From assembly GCA_938015595.1 (NCBI GenBank), contig CALLPI010000002.1:1-64000 (forward strand): a stretch of 64,000 nucleotides of DNA, read 5' to 3'. Positions within the stretch are counted from its first letter, which is position 1; every line of letters starts with the position of its first letter. The stretch is from an uncultured Saprospiraceae bacterium. Lineage in GTDB: Bacteria > Bacteroidota > Bacteroidia > Chitinophagales > Saprospiraceae. The notes beneath the pieces were generated by a model that did not search any database, was not told the DNA's origin, and saw only the letters and a program-made list of their open reading frames with translations. Made by a program: the position numbers and the translations under genes. Positions 9,801-18,541 of this stretch are shown here, piece by piece.

Positions 9801-12800
9801 AATAAATTGCAGTCGGTGGGCAATAACTTTACCATCGGTGGTTCTGCTGTCAATCAGAATACGTCTTTTGCCGGCAGTAGTTTCAATTTCCCGAATCTGA
9901 CTACGGTAGGCAACAACTTAACTGTCACAAACAACACGGGCATTACCGGCGTAAGTATGCCCATCCTAGCCGGCACGCTCAACGCTGTGGAAATACATTC
10001 CAATGATAACTCTGTAGCTACTATCGACTTAAGCAGTGTAACGGCAATTACTGGCACAGGAAACTTCGGTAATACCCTCCCCCATGCTACCTCAGCCAAT
10101 GTCGATCTCGGCTCCTTGACAACAGTGGGCGCGAACCTGATCTTCAATCGCACAGCGGCTATGCTCAACATCAGCAGTCTTGTCAGCGTAGGGAATAACC
10201 TGACCATTGACAACAACTCCGGCCCCATTATGGTCAACATTCCTTCGCTCAACAACGTAGGCGGTACACTGAGCATTGACAATAACAGTTCACTGTCTTC
10301 TGTCAATATTCCCACGATGTTTACAGGACCTTCCGGCGCCATGTCTATCACTGGCAATACTGGCCTCAATTCAGTGGTGGTAGGTATTCTGAGCACTACT
10401 GGTAATGTAAACGTATTTAACAATGGTACGGGTGTAACTACTATTAACCTAAATAAGCTGCAAACGGTAGGTAACAATCTCAATATGGGTAATGGCGCCG
10501 CCAATGCCGTAAGTGCTGCTATTAATCTTTCTGCTCTGACCAGTGTTGGAAACAATATGGTCCTCAACCACACCATTGGCTCGATAACAGCGCTCATGCT
10601 AACCAACGTGGGCGGCAACTTCACCGCCAACAACAACAGCGCTACCTGGACTAACTTCGACACCTCTTTTCCCATGCTGGCTTCCATAACTGGCAACCTG
10701 ACGGTGCAAAACAACAGCGGGCTGGGCACGTGCTGCCGTATTCCGTGCCCCATCGTGGCGGGAAGCAAGATCGTCAACAACAATACAGGCAACTGTCTGA
10801 ACCTGACTGTGGCGACGACTAACTGCACGCCGATGGTGAACATCACTGGCCCAAGTGCGGTGTGTTTGCTGGGTACAGTGACACTCAACGGCAACCCTGT
10901 AAGCACCGACCTGCCACTGACCCATGCCTGGGCGATCTCTGGTGGTACGGGCAGCGCTACCTTCGTTGACAATATGGACGGCACGGCTGACTTTACAGGC
11001 ACAGCCGTGGGCACAGTGAACATTACCTACACGGCTACCAGCGCCAGCGGCTGCACAGGTACGGCTACGTTTACTCTCGCGGTAGAGGCGCCGCCCACCA
11101 TGTCGGCCTGCCTGAGTGATCTTACGCTCAACACCGACGCTGGCGTATGTACTGCCGACTTTATGTGGACGCATCCCAATGTGATCGGCGGCGGCGCCTC
11201 CTGTCTGCCTGCCACTATGGAGGTGGACTACGGCCTAGGCGGCGGTTTTGTAACCATCACGCCGGCCACCTCAGCCATGCAGACCTTTCCCCTGGGCGCT
11301 ACTACAGTAAAATACCAACTCAAGGATGTAAACGGAAACATTGTAGATAGCTGCTCATGGATAGTGACAGTGGTAGATAATCAGCCGCCAACAATCTCTG
11401 CTGGTACAATAAATTCTTGCTACCCGACAGCAACATCTGCTGAAGCAGATGCTATATCAGCCACTATGGCAAGCGATAATTGTACTTACGTTACTCTATC
11501 TGCCTCTACAGCAGGTACTTGCTCTGCCACTATTACAGTGACAGCTACAGATGGCGCTGGCAACACCGCCATCGTGACTTACACCACGCGAATAGACGAT
11601 ACCCAACCTACCTTCCCCAACCCGCCGGATGCAACCTTCACCACCTCTGGCGATGGTGCTACATGTCCTGATACAGCAAGTATCAGTCTGACCCCAAGCA
11701 TGGTCACGCCAGTGGCAACAGGCAATGCGCCATTTACTTTCACTGTACATGGCGTAACTGTAAACGGACCTACCGTGTATAGCGACAACTGCTCCTCTGG
11801 CAGCGAGCTGCAACTTTACGTATGGAACATCAACACCAGTTACACAGGTACCAGTTTGCCTTGCATCCGTCGCATTCGCGTGGTATGGCGCGTGTACGAT
11901 GCTTGCGGCAACTTCCGCCAACGCGACCAAGTATTCACCATCGTAGATGATACTGCACCTGCATTGGTAGATATGATGACTACTTGCTCATCTTTAGACC
12001 AGACAGGCGTGAATGAATGCCTCGCCACAGCTGCTGCTTTTGACCCAACAACTCTCGAGGCGGCAGTAGCTGGGTTGTACAGCGACAACTGCACTAGTGT
12101 AACGGCCACATACACAACTACTACTCCCGGCGCCGGTAACTCTGACTGCGGCTGGTCCTTTGCGTATGATTATACGATATCGGACGAATGCGGTAATTCA
12201 ACTACTTGTACCGTAACGCGCAGCGGTTCTGATCAGACGCCGCCAACGGTAACTGCCGGTACAATAGCCTCCTGCTACCCGACAGTGGCAGCCGCCGAAG
12301 CAGCAGCCATCGCAGCTACCACAGCTTCTGATAGCTGCACGGCTAGCCCAATGCTTACCGCCAGCACAACCGGTACTTGCAGCGCTACCATCACCGTTAC
12401 CGCTACTGATGACTGTGGCAACACCGCCAGCGTGACTTATACCACAACGATAGATGGTACGCCGCCGATGCTGACCTGCCCACCAACACAAACCCTGATG
12501 CTTGGGCCGACTTGCTCCGCAACATTGCCTGACTATACTGACTTGGCTACTGTATCAGACAGCTGTGCCTTGATGAGCGTGACGCAATCTCCAGCAGCAG
12601 GCACTACTGTAAGCGACGCGGGGCCATTGACGGTAACCTTGACCGCCACTGACAGCTGTGGCAATACCTCTACCTGCACCTTCACTGTGAATAAAGTAGA
12701 TGTGACACCACCTACAGTGACTTGCCTCCCGGATACTGTTACGTTCAATGGCGAGCCTTCTATCTCATTAGATCCAATGGACTTGGTGATTGCTACTGAC

Positions 12801-13823
12801 AACTGCGGTATAGCTTCTATTACTTTATCGCCAAGTGTAATATTGTGCTCTCAACTTGGCCAAGTAGTGCCAGTAACTGTAACAGTAACCGACATCAACG
12901 GCAACGTTTCTACCTGTACTTCCGATATAACAGTAGATGGCTTGCCTTGTGGTTGGAGCCATACGCCAGGGTCGGTGGGTTGCAACAGTACAGCTGCATA
13001 CAACACCATGACAAGTGTATGGACGGCTACAGCAACTGACTGCTTCTACGGTCCGAGTTTCACTACTGACGTGAAAGCTTTCGTAGAGCGTCCATTGTGT
13101 GGCAATGGCAGCATCACAGTTCGCGTAACGGGTATATCACCTTTGGCTACTGGCTGGGCAGGTATCGTAATGCGCGATGGCAATGCTCAAGGGGCGAAGA
13201 AAATCCAACTGATGACCAACCTGAGCAATCTGCACCGCCGCGAGATACGGACTGTAACCAATGGATCTTCTTACCCGCAGCAATTCCCGGCTAATGGTCG
13301 CTACTGGTTGCGTTTGGTGCGTAACGGCAATCAATTCAGCGGATTTGTATCGCCGGATGGAGTAACTTGGTACTTTGTAATGTCTGCCAACATAGATATG
13401 CCCAACTGTATCAAAATGGGGCTTATTGTAACCAATTACTCTCCATCCTCGGGTGTGACTACCACCGCTACTTTCGACAATCTGTCCACTACTGGTAGCT
13501 TGACACCGCTGATGGCACCAGCCAATACACCTATTGATTTGGTTGGCCAGGAAGTAGAGTTGGACTTCAGCGTGTTCCCGAACCCAACAGAAGGTCAGTT
13601 GAACCTGGAAGTCAGCAAGTACCTTGGCCGCCAGGTGCGCATAGAAGTGTATAATGCTCAAGGGCAACTGGTCAAGTTCAGCGAGTTGGATGAAGTACAG
13701 CAAAACTTAGAACGCATAGATATTTCCGAGCAGACAGCCGGCCTGTACATTATCAGGCTCAAGTCGCCGGGCATACCTGATGTGACCAAACGCGCAATCC
13801 TCTCCAAAATGTTGAGGCCGTAG
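6849..13823 (+). CDS. Giant T9SS-exported beta-helix / L-domain-like / HYR / lectin-like protein
   Basis: This is a 2324-residue secreted protein. The frame is open from 6777, but the ATG at 6849 (MKQSPLHN) is preferred; an ATG at 6918 (MAQRIALPLLMLW) would give a classic short signal peptide. Domains in order: parallel beta-helix repeats (about residues 40-885; ITGN-x-I, NN-x-x-NN ladders as in NosD-like proteins); a region of repeated LTTVGNNL-x-x-NN-x-G strands resembling receptor L-domains/LRRs (910-1320); a PKD-like module (1330-1415); cysteine-rich HYR-type repeats ending in DDTAPP-like linkers (1415-2030); a jelly-roll lectin-like domain (2035-2215; WLRLVRNGNQFSGFVSPDG); and a Por-type T9SS sorting domain (2236-2324; FPNPTEGQLNLEV, GLYIIRL). 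A surface or matrix role is inferred; no catalytic residues were identified. A strong terminator follows at 13848. Confidence 0.85.
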   Translation: MKQSPLHNLRLSHAFGKRCLSCQMAQRIALPLLMLWAVCIPLRAAIINVPTDYPTISAAVAAASPGDEIVVAPGTYSGSVTINKANLTLRSSGGKAATVITGTSGLGTILIQADGFTLGGVGQGFTIIGYDSPSPALEYAAVYIQGVRSNITIRDNEIVADGEAGLLSEFGNAVTNLVVSGNIFSGKTFVGPEAGDCGFANQFTAPNVPRQLVTIQTGSGVMFTSNMITGTAGSISSFTGPPDCTTFGQGNTLVTIDANNATIRGNTFAGTTTRFAHSLRVRGNGANISCNTFDNTGLGPACVHIFFTAASLAALGTPSTLAGVASANVFINEGAYFTGATQIYRNAAQVVAIPQTPIAANSTPFPLVTNINTGENYCSIQSAIDDPLTLSGHTLSLASGTYIETVTVTKSLTILGPNATINPCDAMRLPEAILMPPTSQPFYDGTTEVILMEVQANNVTVKGLTFDGDNPALINSDGGPIDAADGLDVFSNVSGLLVENNIFKNLNEGGVTGYPSGSPAQTNNTVINNRFENIPGDEGMGYPLSGYGIGVLIYNNFYTNVEDNCMEDVRIGVQTGNYYLADPGNSRNIKNNQIESKAVGIFHNLHYNSASPFTVEDNTISAADPGNTGMILWSFLGSAGSTVKNNVISGGTWGIEFWNNPTSSTITVEGGSITGAATGVLASNYDNTYGNAANTTVAIKGVTISGSTTRAVHVEDSPLNTNGATIALQIKDDCDIAGPGAPTGVLVDGADASALIQNNNASIHGFPIGIDVNAGSATITGNHIYDNGIGIRFTNGGNGSVTNNDFTGTTHNGTDLRLDATAGIVNADGNNHFAGINFGVDNQSAAIVDAENNYWNHPSGPSAPPQAFGTGARISNNVDYCPFYGAPGGPALPATACACGIVCAAPVTYTGSITISTQTQMDAFKHPVTGCKYTHVTGNLILEGNHPTDPITDMCNLQELLSVAGNFVIRRFTDPANPTNLNDLNKLQSVGNNFTIGGSAVNQNTSFAGSSFNFPNLTTVGNNLTVTNNTGITGVSMPILAGTLNAVEIHSNDNSVATIDLSSVTAITGTGNFGNTLPHATSANVDLGSLTTVGANLIFNRTAAMLNISSLVSVGNNLTIDNNSGPIMVNIPSLNNVGGTLSIDNNSSLSSVNIPTMFTGPSGAMSITGNTGLNSVVVGILSTTGNVNVFNNGTGVTTINLNKLQTVGNNLNMGNGAANAVSAAINLSALTSVGNNMVLNHTIGSITALMLTNVGGNFTANNNSATWTNFDTSFPMLASITGNLTVQNNSGLGTCCRIPCPIVAGSKIVNNNTGNCLNLTVATTNCTPMVNITGPSAVCLLGTVTLNGNPVSTDLPLTHAWAISGGTGSATFVDNMDGTADFTGTAVGTVNITYTATSASGCTGTATFTLAVEAPPTMSACLSDLTLNTDAGVCTADFMWTHPNVIGGGASCLPATMEVDYGLGGGFVTITPATSAMQTFPLGATTVKYQLKDVNGNIVDSCSWIVTVVDNQPPTISAGTINSCYPTATSAEADAISATMASDNCTYVTLSASTAGTCSATITVTATDGAGNTAIVTYTTRIDDTQPTFPNPPDATFTTSGDGATCPDTASISLTPSMVTPVATGNAPFTFTVHGVTVNGPTVYSDNCSSGSELQLYVWNINTSYTGTSLPCIRRIRVVWRVYDACGNFRQRDQVFTIVDDTAPALVDMMTTCSSLDQTGVNECLATAAAFDPTTLEAAVAGLYSDNCTSVTATYTTTTPGAGNSDCGWSFAYDYTISDECGNSTTCTVTRSGSDQTPPTVTAGTIASCYPTVAAAEAAAIAATTASDSCTASPMLTASTTGTCSATITVTATDDCGNTASVTYTTTIDGTPPMLTCPPTQTLMLGPTCSATLPDYTDLATVSDSCALMSVTQSPAAGTTVSDAGPLTVTLTATDSCGNTSTCTFTVNKVDVTPPTVTCLPDTVTFNGEPSISLDPMDLVIATDNCGIASITLSPSVILCSQLGQVVPVTVTVTDINGNVSTCTSDITVDGLPCGWSHTPGSVGCNSTAAYNTMTSVWTATATDCFYGPSFTTDVKAFVERPLCGNGSITVRVTGISPLATGWAGIVMRDGNAQGAKKIQLMTNLSNLHRREIRTVTNGSSYPQQFPANGRYWLRLVRNGNQFSGFVSPDGVTWYFVMSANIDMPNCIKMGLIVTNYSPSSGVTTTATFDNLSTTGSLTPLMAPANTPIDLVGQEVELDFSVFPNPTEGQLNLEVSKYLGRQVRIEVYNAQGQLVKFSELDEVQQNLERIDISEQTAGLYIIRLKSPGIPDVTKRAILSKMLRP
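11378..12460 (+). repeat. Duplicated HYR-like module in the beta-helix protein
   Basis: A segment starting near 11378 and another starting near 12226 encode close copies sharing the frame PPT-x-x-AGTI-x-SCYPT, GTCSATITVTATD and GNTA. They are separated by about 850 bp of related but more diverged modules, which suggests internal duplication. Confidence 0.7.
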
Positions 13824-13847
13824 CGAGACGTACTGAATGAACTACAA

Positions 13848-13886
13848 GCAACAGCCGGTTTGAATAAACCGGCTGTTGCTTTTTCT
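13848..13886 (+). terminator. Strong intrinsic terminator
   Basis: A perfect 14-bp stem, GCAACAGCCGGTTT with AAACCGGCTGTTGC, and a 4-nt loop GAAT are followed by TTTTTCT. It lies 25 bp after the stop of the giant gene and just before the promoter of the rpmF operon. Confidence 0.93.
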
Positions 13887-13916
13887 GAGGATTTGTAAAC
13901 TTTTACCTTGCAGGGG

Positions 13917-13948
13917 TTGTTTTTTTCCTAAAAATAAGGCTACCTTTG
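13917..13948 (+). promoter_or_regulatory. Promoter of the DUF177-rpmF-ridA-trpS operon
   Basis: TTG (13917-13919), a 21-nt spacer and TACCTTTG (13941-13948) match the Bacteroidota sigma-ABfr consensus exactly. Transcription would begin near 13955, about 35 nt before the ATG at 13990. This supports that start over an upstream in-frame extension, which would overlap the terminator. Confidence 0.8.
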
Positions 13949-13989
13949 CAGCCGCTCTCGTAGGAGGGCTGGGTACAAATACTTCAGCT

Positions 13990-14562
13990 ATGGACGCGCT
14001 GGTCCAGTTTTCCCTGCCTGTCAAAGGGTTGAGATATGGGCTCTATGAGTATAACTTCCACATTGACAGGAGCTTCTTTGCATGTTTTGAGGCTTCTCCA
14101 GTAGAAGACGGGGAGTTGGATGTCCATTTGCGCTTTGACAAGCAGCCCAGCATGTTTGTACTCCAACTTGATATCAATGGCAAGGTAGTAACGGAGTGCG
14201 ACCGCTGTCTGGCATCCATCAGGCTCCCAATTTCCGACCAACGCAAGTTTGTGGTCAAGTTCAGTACGGAAGCAGAAATGGACGACGACGATGTAGTCTA
14301 TATACATCCTGATACCCAGAAGTTTGACGTGTCGCCCTACATTTATGAATACGTTGTTCTGGCCATACCGATAGTCAAGACCTACGATTGTGAAAACGAT
14401 CCGTCGGTGGAGTGCAATCGAGCATTTGTGGAGCAGTACATGGTGAAGCAAGGAGAAGAACCGCAATTACTGCCCGCAGATGAAGAAAGCAGAGAAGTTC
14501 GAACAGAGAACAGTGCCTTGTGGGAGGCGCTCAAACAATGGAAGCAAGACAACAATAATTAA
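13990..14562 (+). CDS. DUF177 (YceD-like) protein
   Basis: This 190-residue cytoplasmic protein of the DUF177/YceD family is usually encoded just upstream of the L32 gene. In other organisms the family is linked to 23S rRNA accumulation or processing, and the exact biochemistry is unsettled. Visible features are the central motif V-x-ECDRCLASI (the conserved C-x-RCL), an acidic stretch EMDDDDVVYIHPD, and a C-terminal tail rich in charged residues. The ATG at 13990 (MDALVQF) is chosen because a terminator and promoter lie upstream of it. rpmF begins 13 bp downstream, so the two are surely co-transcribed. Confidence 0.88.
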   Translation: MDALVQFSLPVKGLRYGLYEYNFHIDRSFFACFEASPVEDGELDVHLRFDKQPSMFVLQLDINGKVVTECDRCLASIRLPISDQRKFVVKFSTEAEMDDDDVVYIHPDTQKFDVSPYIYEYVVLAIPIVKTYDCENDPSVECNRAFVEQYMVKQGEEPQLLPADEESREVRTENSALWEALKQWKQDNNN

Positions 14563-14575
14563 TAATTGAAGTATC

Positions 14576-14770
14576 ATGGCACATCCTAAGAGCAAGATCT
14601 CCAAGCAGCGCCGGAACAAACGCCGCACGCACCACTCAGTTGACGTGCCCCAACTGGCCAAGTGCAAGACCACAGAGGAAATACACCTCTATCATCGCAC
14701 TTATCAGGACTCGGACGGCAATACATACTACCGGGGCAAAATGCTGATCAAAGCTGCTGACGAAATCTAA
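14576..14770 (+). CDS. rpmF: 50S ribosomal protein L32
   Basis: A 64-residue basic protein opening with [20 protein letters not shown], the characteristic L32 N-terminus (family form MA-x-PK-x-x-x-S-x-x-x-R-x-x-RR). It is a structural component of the large ribosomal subunit. The zinc-binding cysteines found in some L32 proteins are absent apart from one Cys (AKCKTTEE). The TAA stop overlaps the ATG of ridA by one base (TAATG), indicating translational coupling. Confidence 0.97.
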   Translation: MAHPKSKISKQRRNKRRTHHSVDVPQLAKCKTTEEIHLYHRTYQDSDGNTYYRGKMLIKAADEI

Positions 14771-15159
14771 TGAAGCAAGTCATTCAGACAGTAAAAGCAC
14801 CGGCACCCATCGGGCCTTATAACCAAGCTATCATAGCCAATGGATTTTTGTTTGCATCCGGGCAGATAGCTATTGATCCCGCCTCCGGGCAGTTGGTTAC
14901 CGGCAGCATTGAAGCCGAAACTCGCCAGGTACTCGAAAATGTAAAGGCCATCCTGGAGGCCGCTGGTTTAGGCTTCGAGCATGTGGTCAAGGTTAGCGTG
15001 TTTGTCAAAGACATGCATCTTTTTAGTCGTATCAATGAGGTGTATGCGCAGTATTTCAATGCTGATGCTGCTCCGGCGCGGGAGCTGGTGGAGGTTGCTA
15101 ATCTGCCCAAATTCGTAAATATAGAAATATCAGTGACAGCGATAGCTCCTGCCGGCTGA
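14770..15159 (+). CDS. ridA: RidA family enamine/imine deaminase
   Basis: A 129-residue protein of full family length. RidA hydrolyses reactive 2-aminoacrylate and related enamines released by PLP enzymes, protecting cellular PLP proteins; it acts in the cytosol as a trimer. Family motifs are visible: [11 protein letters not shown] at the N-terminus, [21 protein letters not shown], and [12 protein letters not shown], which carries the arginine that binds the substrate carboxylate. The start codon overlaps the rpmF stop by one base. Placement between rpmF and trpS suggests constitutive expression with the translation genes. Confidence 0.95.
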   Translation: MKQVIQTVKAPAPIGPYNQAIIANGFLFASGQIAIDPASGQLVTGSIEAETRQVLENVKAILEAAGLGFEHVVKVSVFVKDMHLFSRINEVYAQYFNADAAPARELVEVANLPKFVNIEISVTAIAPAG

Positions 15160-15174
15160 GTAAGCGAGGCTCTA

Positions 15175-16206
15175 ATGTTCTCAATGCAACAAGATATGAG
15201 TAGTTCCCGCAAGCGAGTACTCTCGGCTATTCAGCCTACCGGCAATCTACACTTCGGACGTTATTTCGGAGCTATACAGAACTGGGTTCGCTTGCAGGAA
15301 GACCACGAGTGCATGTATGGTGTGGTGGACTACCACGCTATGACTATGCCCTTCGACCCAAAAAAATTACGCGAGCAGACTTGGAATCTGGTATTCAACT
15401 TAATTGCTGCAGGCATTAAGCCTGAGAATCTCTTCATCCAGTCGCTGATACCAGAGCATACAGAATTGTGCTGGATTCTCAACTGCTTCACCTCTTTTGG
15501 GCAGTTGACTCGCATGACACAGTTCAAAGACAAAAGCCGCCAAAGCCAGGAAGTTGCGGAAGATGACTTCATATCGGCAGGTTTATTGGACTATCCAGTG
15601 TTGCAAGCTGCAGATATCCTGATCTATCACGCCGACTATGTGCCCATAGGCAAAGACCAAGAGCAGCACCTGGAGCTGACGCGCAACATAGCCCAGCGCT
15701 TCAATGCGCAAGTAGGCAAAGAGTACTTTGTGCTACCTAAGCCATTGTGGGCAGAAGTGACCAAGGTAATGTCCACTGCCGATCCTACGCGCAAAATGAG
15801 CGCCAGCCTTGGAGAGAAGCATCATATTGACTTGTTTGCCGACGAAGCGCGCATTCGCAAGCAAATTGCTTCTGCCGTCACTGACACAGGGCCGGTACAA
15901 GAAGGTGAACAGAGCCCCGGCGTAGTCAATTTATTCGCCCTGTTGCGCGCCGCTGGTCAACAAGAAGCTCATAACGCTTTGATGGAAGACTACCGCAAGG
16001 GCACACTGCGCTATGTGACACTCAAAGAAACAGTAGCTGACGCTCTGGTAGCCATCAGTAAGCCCGCCCGGGAGCGCCGCGAGGTTTTATTAGCCGATAA
16101 AAAAGCTGTGAAAGAGCAAATCAAGGCTTCTTCAGCCCGCATCCGCGAGCAGGCTCGCCAGACTATCAAAGAGGTAAAAGAGCTGTGCGGCCTGATGAAT
16201 GTGTAA
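15175..16206 (+). CDS. trpS: Tryptophanyl-tRNA synthetase
   Basis: A 343-residue class I aminoacyl-tRNA synthetase that charges tRNA-Trp. The HIGH-type signature appears as GNLHFGRYFGA near residue 24. The second signature reads KMSAS near residue 209 in place of KMSKS, so the second lysine is replaced by alanine. Other family blocks are SAIQPTG, IPEHTELCWIL, DYPVLQAADIL, PIGKDQEQHLELTR and TDTGP. Three close ATGs (15175, 15184, 15196) could serve as start; the first is kept, though the last (MSSSRKRVLS) is also plausible. It lies 15 bp after ridA and is probably the last gene of the rpmF operon. Confidence 0.96.
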   Translation: MFSMQQDMSSSRKRVLSAIQPTGNLHFGRYFGAIQNWVRLQEDHECMYGVVDYHAMTMPFDPKKLREQTWNLVFNLIAAGIKPENLFIQSLIPEHTELCWILNCFTSFGQLTRMTQFKDKSRQSQEVAEDDFISAGLLDYPVLQAADILIYHADYVPIGKDQEQHLELTRNIAQRFNAQVGKEYFVLPKPLWAEVTKVMSTADPTRKMSASLGEKHHIDLFADEARIRKQIASAVTDTGPVQEGEQSPGVVNLFALLRAAGQQEAHNALMEDYRKGTLRYVTLKETVADALVAISKPARERREVLLADKKAVKEQIKASSARIREQARQTIKEVKELCGLMNV

Positions 16207-16315
16207 AGACGCTCCGTGTTTTTCAAAATTTATTCTACTTCCCAACGGTCAAATCTCGCTCACTATGAGGCAAAGTCATTACTTTAGTGCATTGCGAAAG
16301 GAATGACCAATTAAT

Positions 16316-18541
16316 ATGGAAAGTCTCCCTGGATCATGGCAGTGGGTGATTGCATCTTTAGTAGCCGCAACAGCTACGCTGTGGTGGGTGTCGCTCTTGT
16401 ACAACAAAGTACCGCTCACCACCCATCGCGATGCACCTGGTGGTATGATTCAGGCCGTAATTGCTTATTGGGTGAGTGCAGCATCGGCACTGTTGCTGTT
16501 GAGTTGGATGGAGCGGGCGGTGGAAGCGAGCGCTACGCCGTTTGATCGTATGCCGTTTTTTGACCTAGGGCTTCAGGGTGGATTGCTGCTGTTGGCTGCT
16601 TTGATATGGGCGCAGTCGCTCTTTGTATGGGTGCATCGCTTGTTGAGCGAAGTAGAAGCAGCAGGTTTGAACACCCGACGTCGGCTTGCTGCCCTATGCT
16701 TGGGTATAGCCTTGACTGTACCGCTGGTATATTGGCTCGAGTTGCACCTGCCTTGGTATGTGGCATTGCTGTTGCTGGCGATACTCCTGGGGCTTTTTGA
16801 CTTATTCATTGAGCGCAGAGTGCTGAATATCACTTGGTTGGCAGTGTGGGTGGTGATGTTGTCAGCTGGGGTGGCTTATGGATTGACGGCCGCTTCGCAA
16901 AAAGTCGTCTTCAAAGGAGATGTAATGGCCGAACGGTATGCCCGAGAACTGGAACTACTAACCCAACAACTAGCCTCAAATGAAAGCCTGGCCAAGCTTC
17001 TTTCCACCCCAGTGCCCTTCACGGTAAGGGAGGAAGCGCTCAGGGGGGAGATCGTACCGTACTGGCAACGACTCCCCTACCTGGGGAAATACTACGCCAT
17101 GGAGCGCATTCTGTTGGTAAACCCGCAATTGCAACAGTCGGTAGTGGAGGGGCGTCGCTTTGCGGAAGCCAAATCCTGGCTCAAGGCAAAAGAAGGCAGC
17201 GCAGGCCGGCATTGGCGTGCATTCAGAGATAGCGTATCCGGTGGATACGCACTTTTTTTACCAGTAGCGGACACCTTGTCTGGCAATGAGGGCTTTGCCG
17301 TATTTCGACCGGTATCGGTCATGCCTGATTCGCTGGTAGTGCGGTTCAATTTCAGTCTGTTCTCCGGGGCGTTCATTCTTTGCATCACACTGCTGGCGTT
17401 GTGGATGCTTATAGCGCGCGTATGGAGAAGCGGGCCGCTGGCAGGTTTAGCCATACTGTTTGACCGACCTTCGCTGCGGTATCGCATTCAATTGTTGCTG
17501 GCTGTCTTCACCTTGGGAGCTTTTTTGCTGACGGGCTGGGTATCCTGGACGTTTTTTCAAAAAAATGGCCTGATGAGCGCAGGCGCATTGAACGAATACT
17601 TCTCCGCCCTGCTCAATGTGTATGTCTTCCTATTGCTAGCGGCCCTGGCGGTAGCAGTAGCGGTAGGGAATTCCATCACGCGGCCTCTGCAAACTATCGG
17701 AGTCAAACTTCAGGCCTTGCAACTGGGTCGCAACGAGCCGCTGGAATGGTCGGGGCAAGATGAAATTGGCGAGTTGGTAGCTGCTTACAACCGCATGATT
17801 GCAGAGGTGGAAAAAAGCGCAGAGCTGCTGCGGCGCTCTGAACGAGAGGGTGCCTGGCAAGAAATGGCTCGGCAGGTAGCCCATGAAATCAAAAACCCCT
17901 TGACCCCCATGAAGCTGAGCGTACAGCATCTGATGCGCGCCTATCAACACGATCCAGAGCAGGCTGCGTCACTGGTGCAGCGCGTAGGCCATACGCTTTT
18001 AGATCAAATAGATACCTTGACGCGCATTGCCGGAGAGTTCTCACACTTTGCCCGGTTGCCGGAGCCAGAATTGACGTGGTTGGACTGGAGAGAAAATGTG
18101 CAGGTCACGGTAGATTTATTCCGAGCTGGCCAGGAACGCTCGGATGTAGCGCTGGAGTTGGATATGCCTGCTGAGCCGGTATGGATTCATGCTGATCGCA
18201 ACCAACTAACCAGGGTACTCAATAATCTATTGAAAAATGCATTTCAGGCTATACCGGAAGGCCGCACAGGCCTAATTCACATACAGTTGTCCTTATCAGA
18301 AGGGGGAGAAAAGGCGCTACTTAGGGTGAAAGATAACGGCCAAGGCATACCTTCGGAAATCCAGAGCAAGGTGTTTTCACCCAATTTTACTACGCGAAGC
18401 TCCGGCATGGGGCTAGGCCTGGCCATCTGCAAAAACATAGTAGAGGGCTCTGGCGGCAGCATTGGGTTTGAAACCCAGGTAGGCGAGGGCACTGTTTTCT
18501 GGGTAGCATTGCCCAGCACTATTCCACCCAGTCCGCAATGA
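16316..18541 (+). CDS. NtrY-like membrane sensor histidine kinase
   Basis: A 741-residue two-component sensor kinase. Six or so hydrophobic segments occupy residues 10-210, an extracytoplasmic region of about 140 residues follows, then further membrane helices around 345-370 and 390-455. A HAMP linker (about 455-510, NSITRPLQTIGVKL and DEIGELVAAYNRM) leads to the HisKA domain, with the phospho-acceptor His523 in AHEIKNPLTPMKLS. The ATP-binding domain shows N-box NQLTRVLNNLLKNAFQA, G1 DNGQGIP, F box KVFSPNFTT and G2 GMGLGLAI. The HEIKNPLTP box resembles NtrY-type nitrogen or redox sensors. No response regulator is nearby, so its partner is unknown. Its last 23 bases overlap the convergent PD40 gene. 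Confidence 0.9.
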   Translation: MESLPGSWQWVIASLVAATATLWWVSLLYNKVPLTTHRDAPGGMIQAVIAYWVSAASALLLLSWMERAVEASATPFDRMPFFDLGLQGGLLLLAALIWAQSLFVWVHRLLSEVEAAGLNTRRRLAALCLGIALTVPLVYWLELHLPWYVALLLLAILLGLFDLFIERRVLNITWLAVWVVMLSAGVAYGLTAASQKVVFKGDVMAERYARELELLTQQLASNESLAKLLSTPVPFTVREEALRGEIVPYWQRLPYLGKYYAMERILLVNPQLQQSVVEGRRFAEAKSWLKAKEGSAGRHWRAFRDSVSGGYALFLPVADTLSGNEGFAVFRPVSVMPDSLVVRFNFSLFSGAFILCITLLALWMLIARVWRSGPLAGLAILFDRPSLRYRIQLLLAVFTLGAFLLTGWVSWTFFQKNGLMSAGALNEYFSALLNVYVFLLLAALAVAVAVGNSITRPLQTIGVKLQALQLGRNEPLEWSGQDEIGELVAAYNRMIAEVEKSAELLRRSEREGAWQEMARQVAHEIKNPLTPMKLSVQHLMRAYQHDPEQAASLVQRVGHTLLDQIDTLTRIAGEFSHFARLPEPELTWLDWRENVQVTVDLFRAGQERSDVALELDMPAEPVWIHADRNQLTRVLNNLLKNAFQAIPEGRTGLIHIQLSLSEGGEKALLRVKDNGQGIPSEIQSKVFSPNFTTRSSGMGLGLAICKNIVEGSGGSIGFETQVGEGTVFWVALPSTIPPSPQ

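Noticed and set aside
9854-11023. Long minus-strand frame of 389 codons inside the giant beta-helix gene
   Set aside because: It is antisense to repeat-rich coding sequence with strong domain evidence on the plus strand, and its translation is low-complexity Leu/Val/Pro without family motifs.
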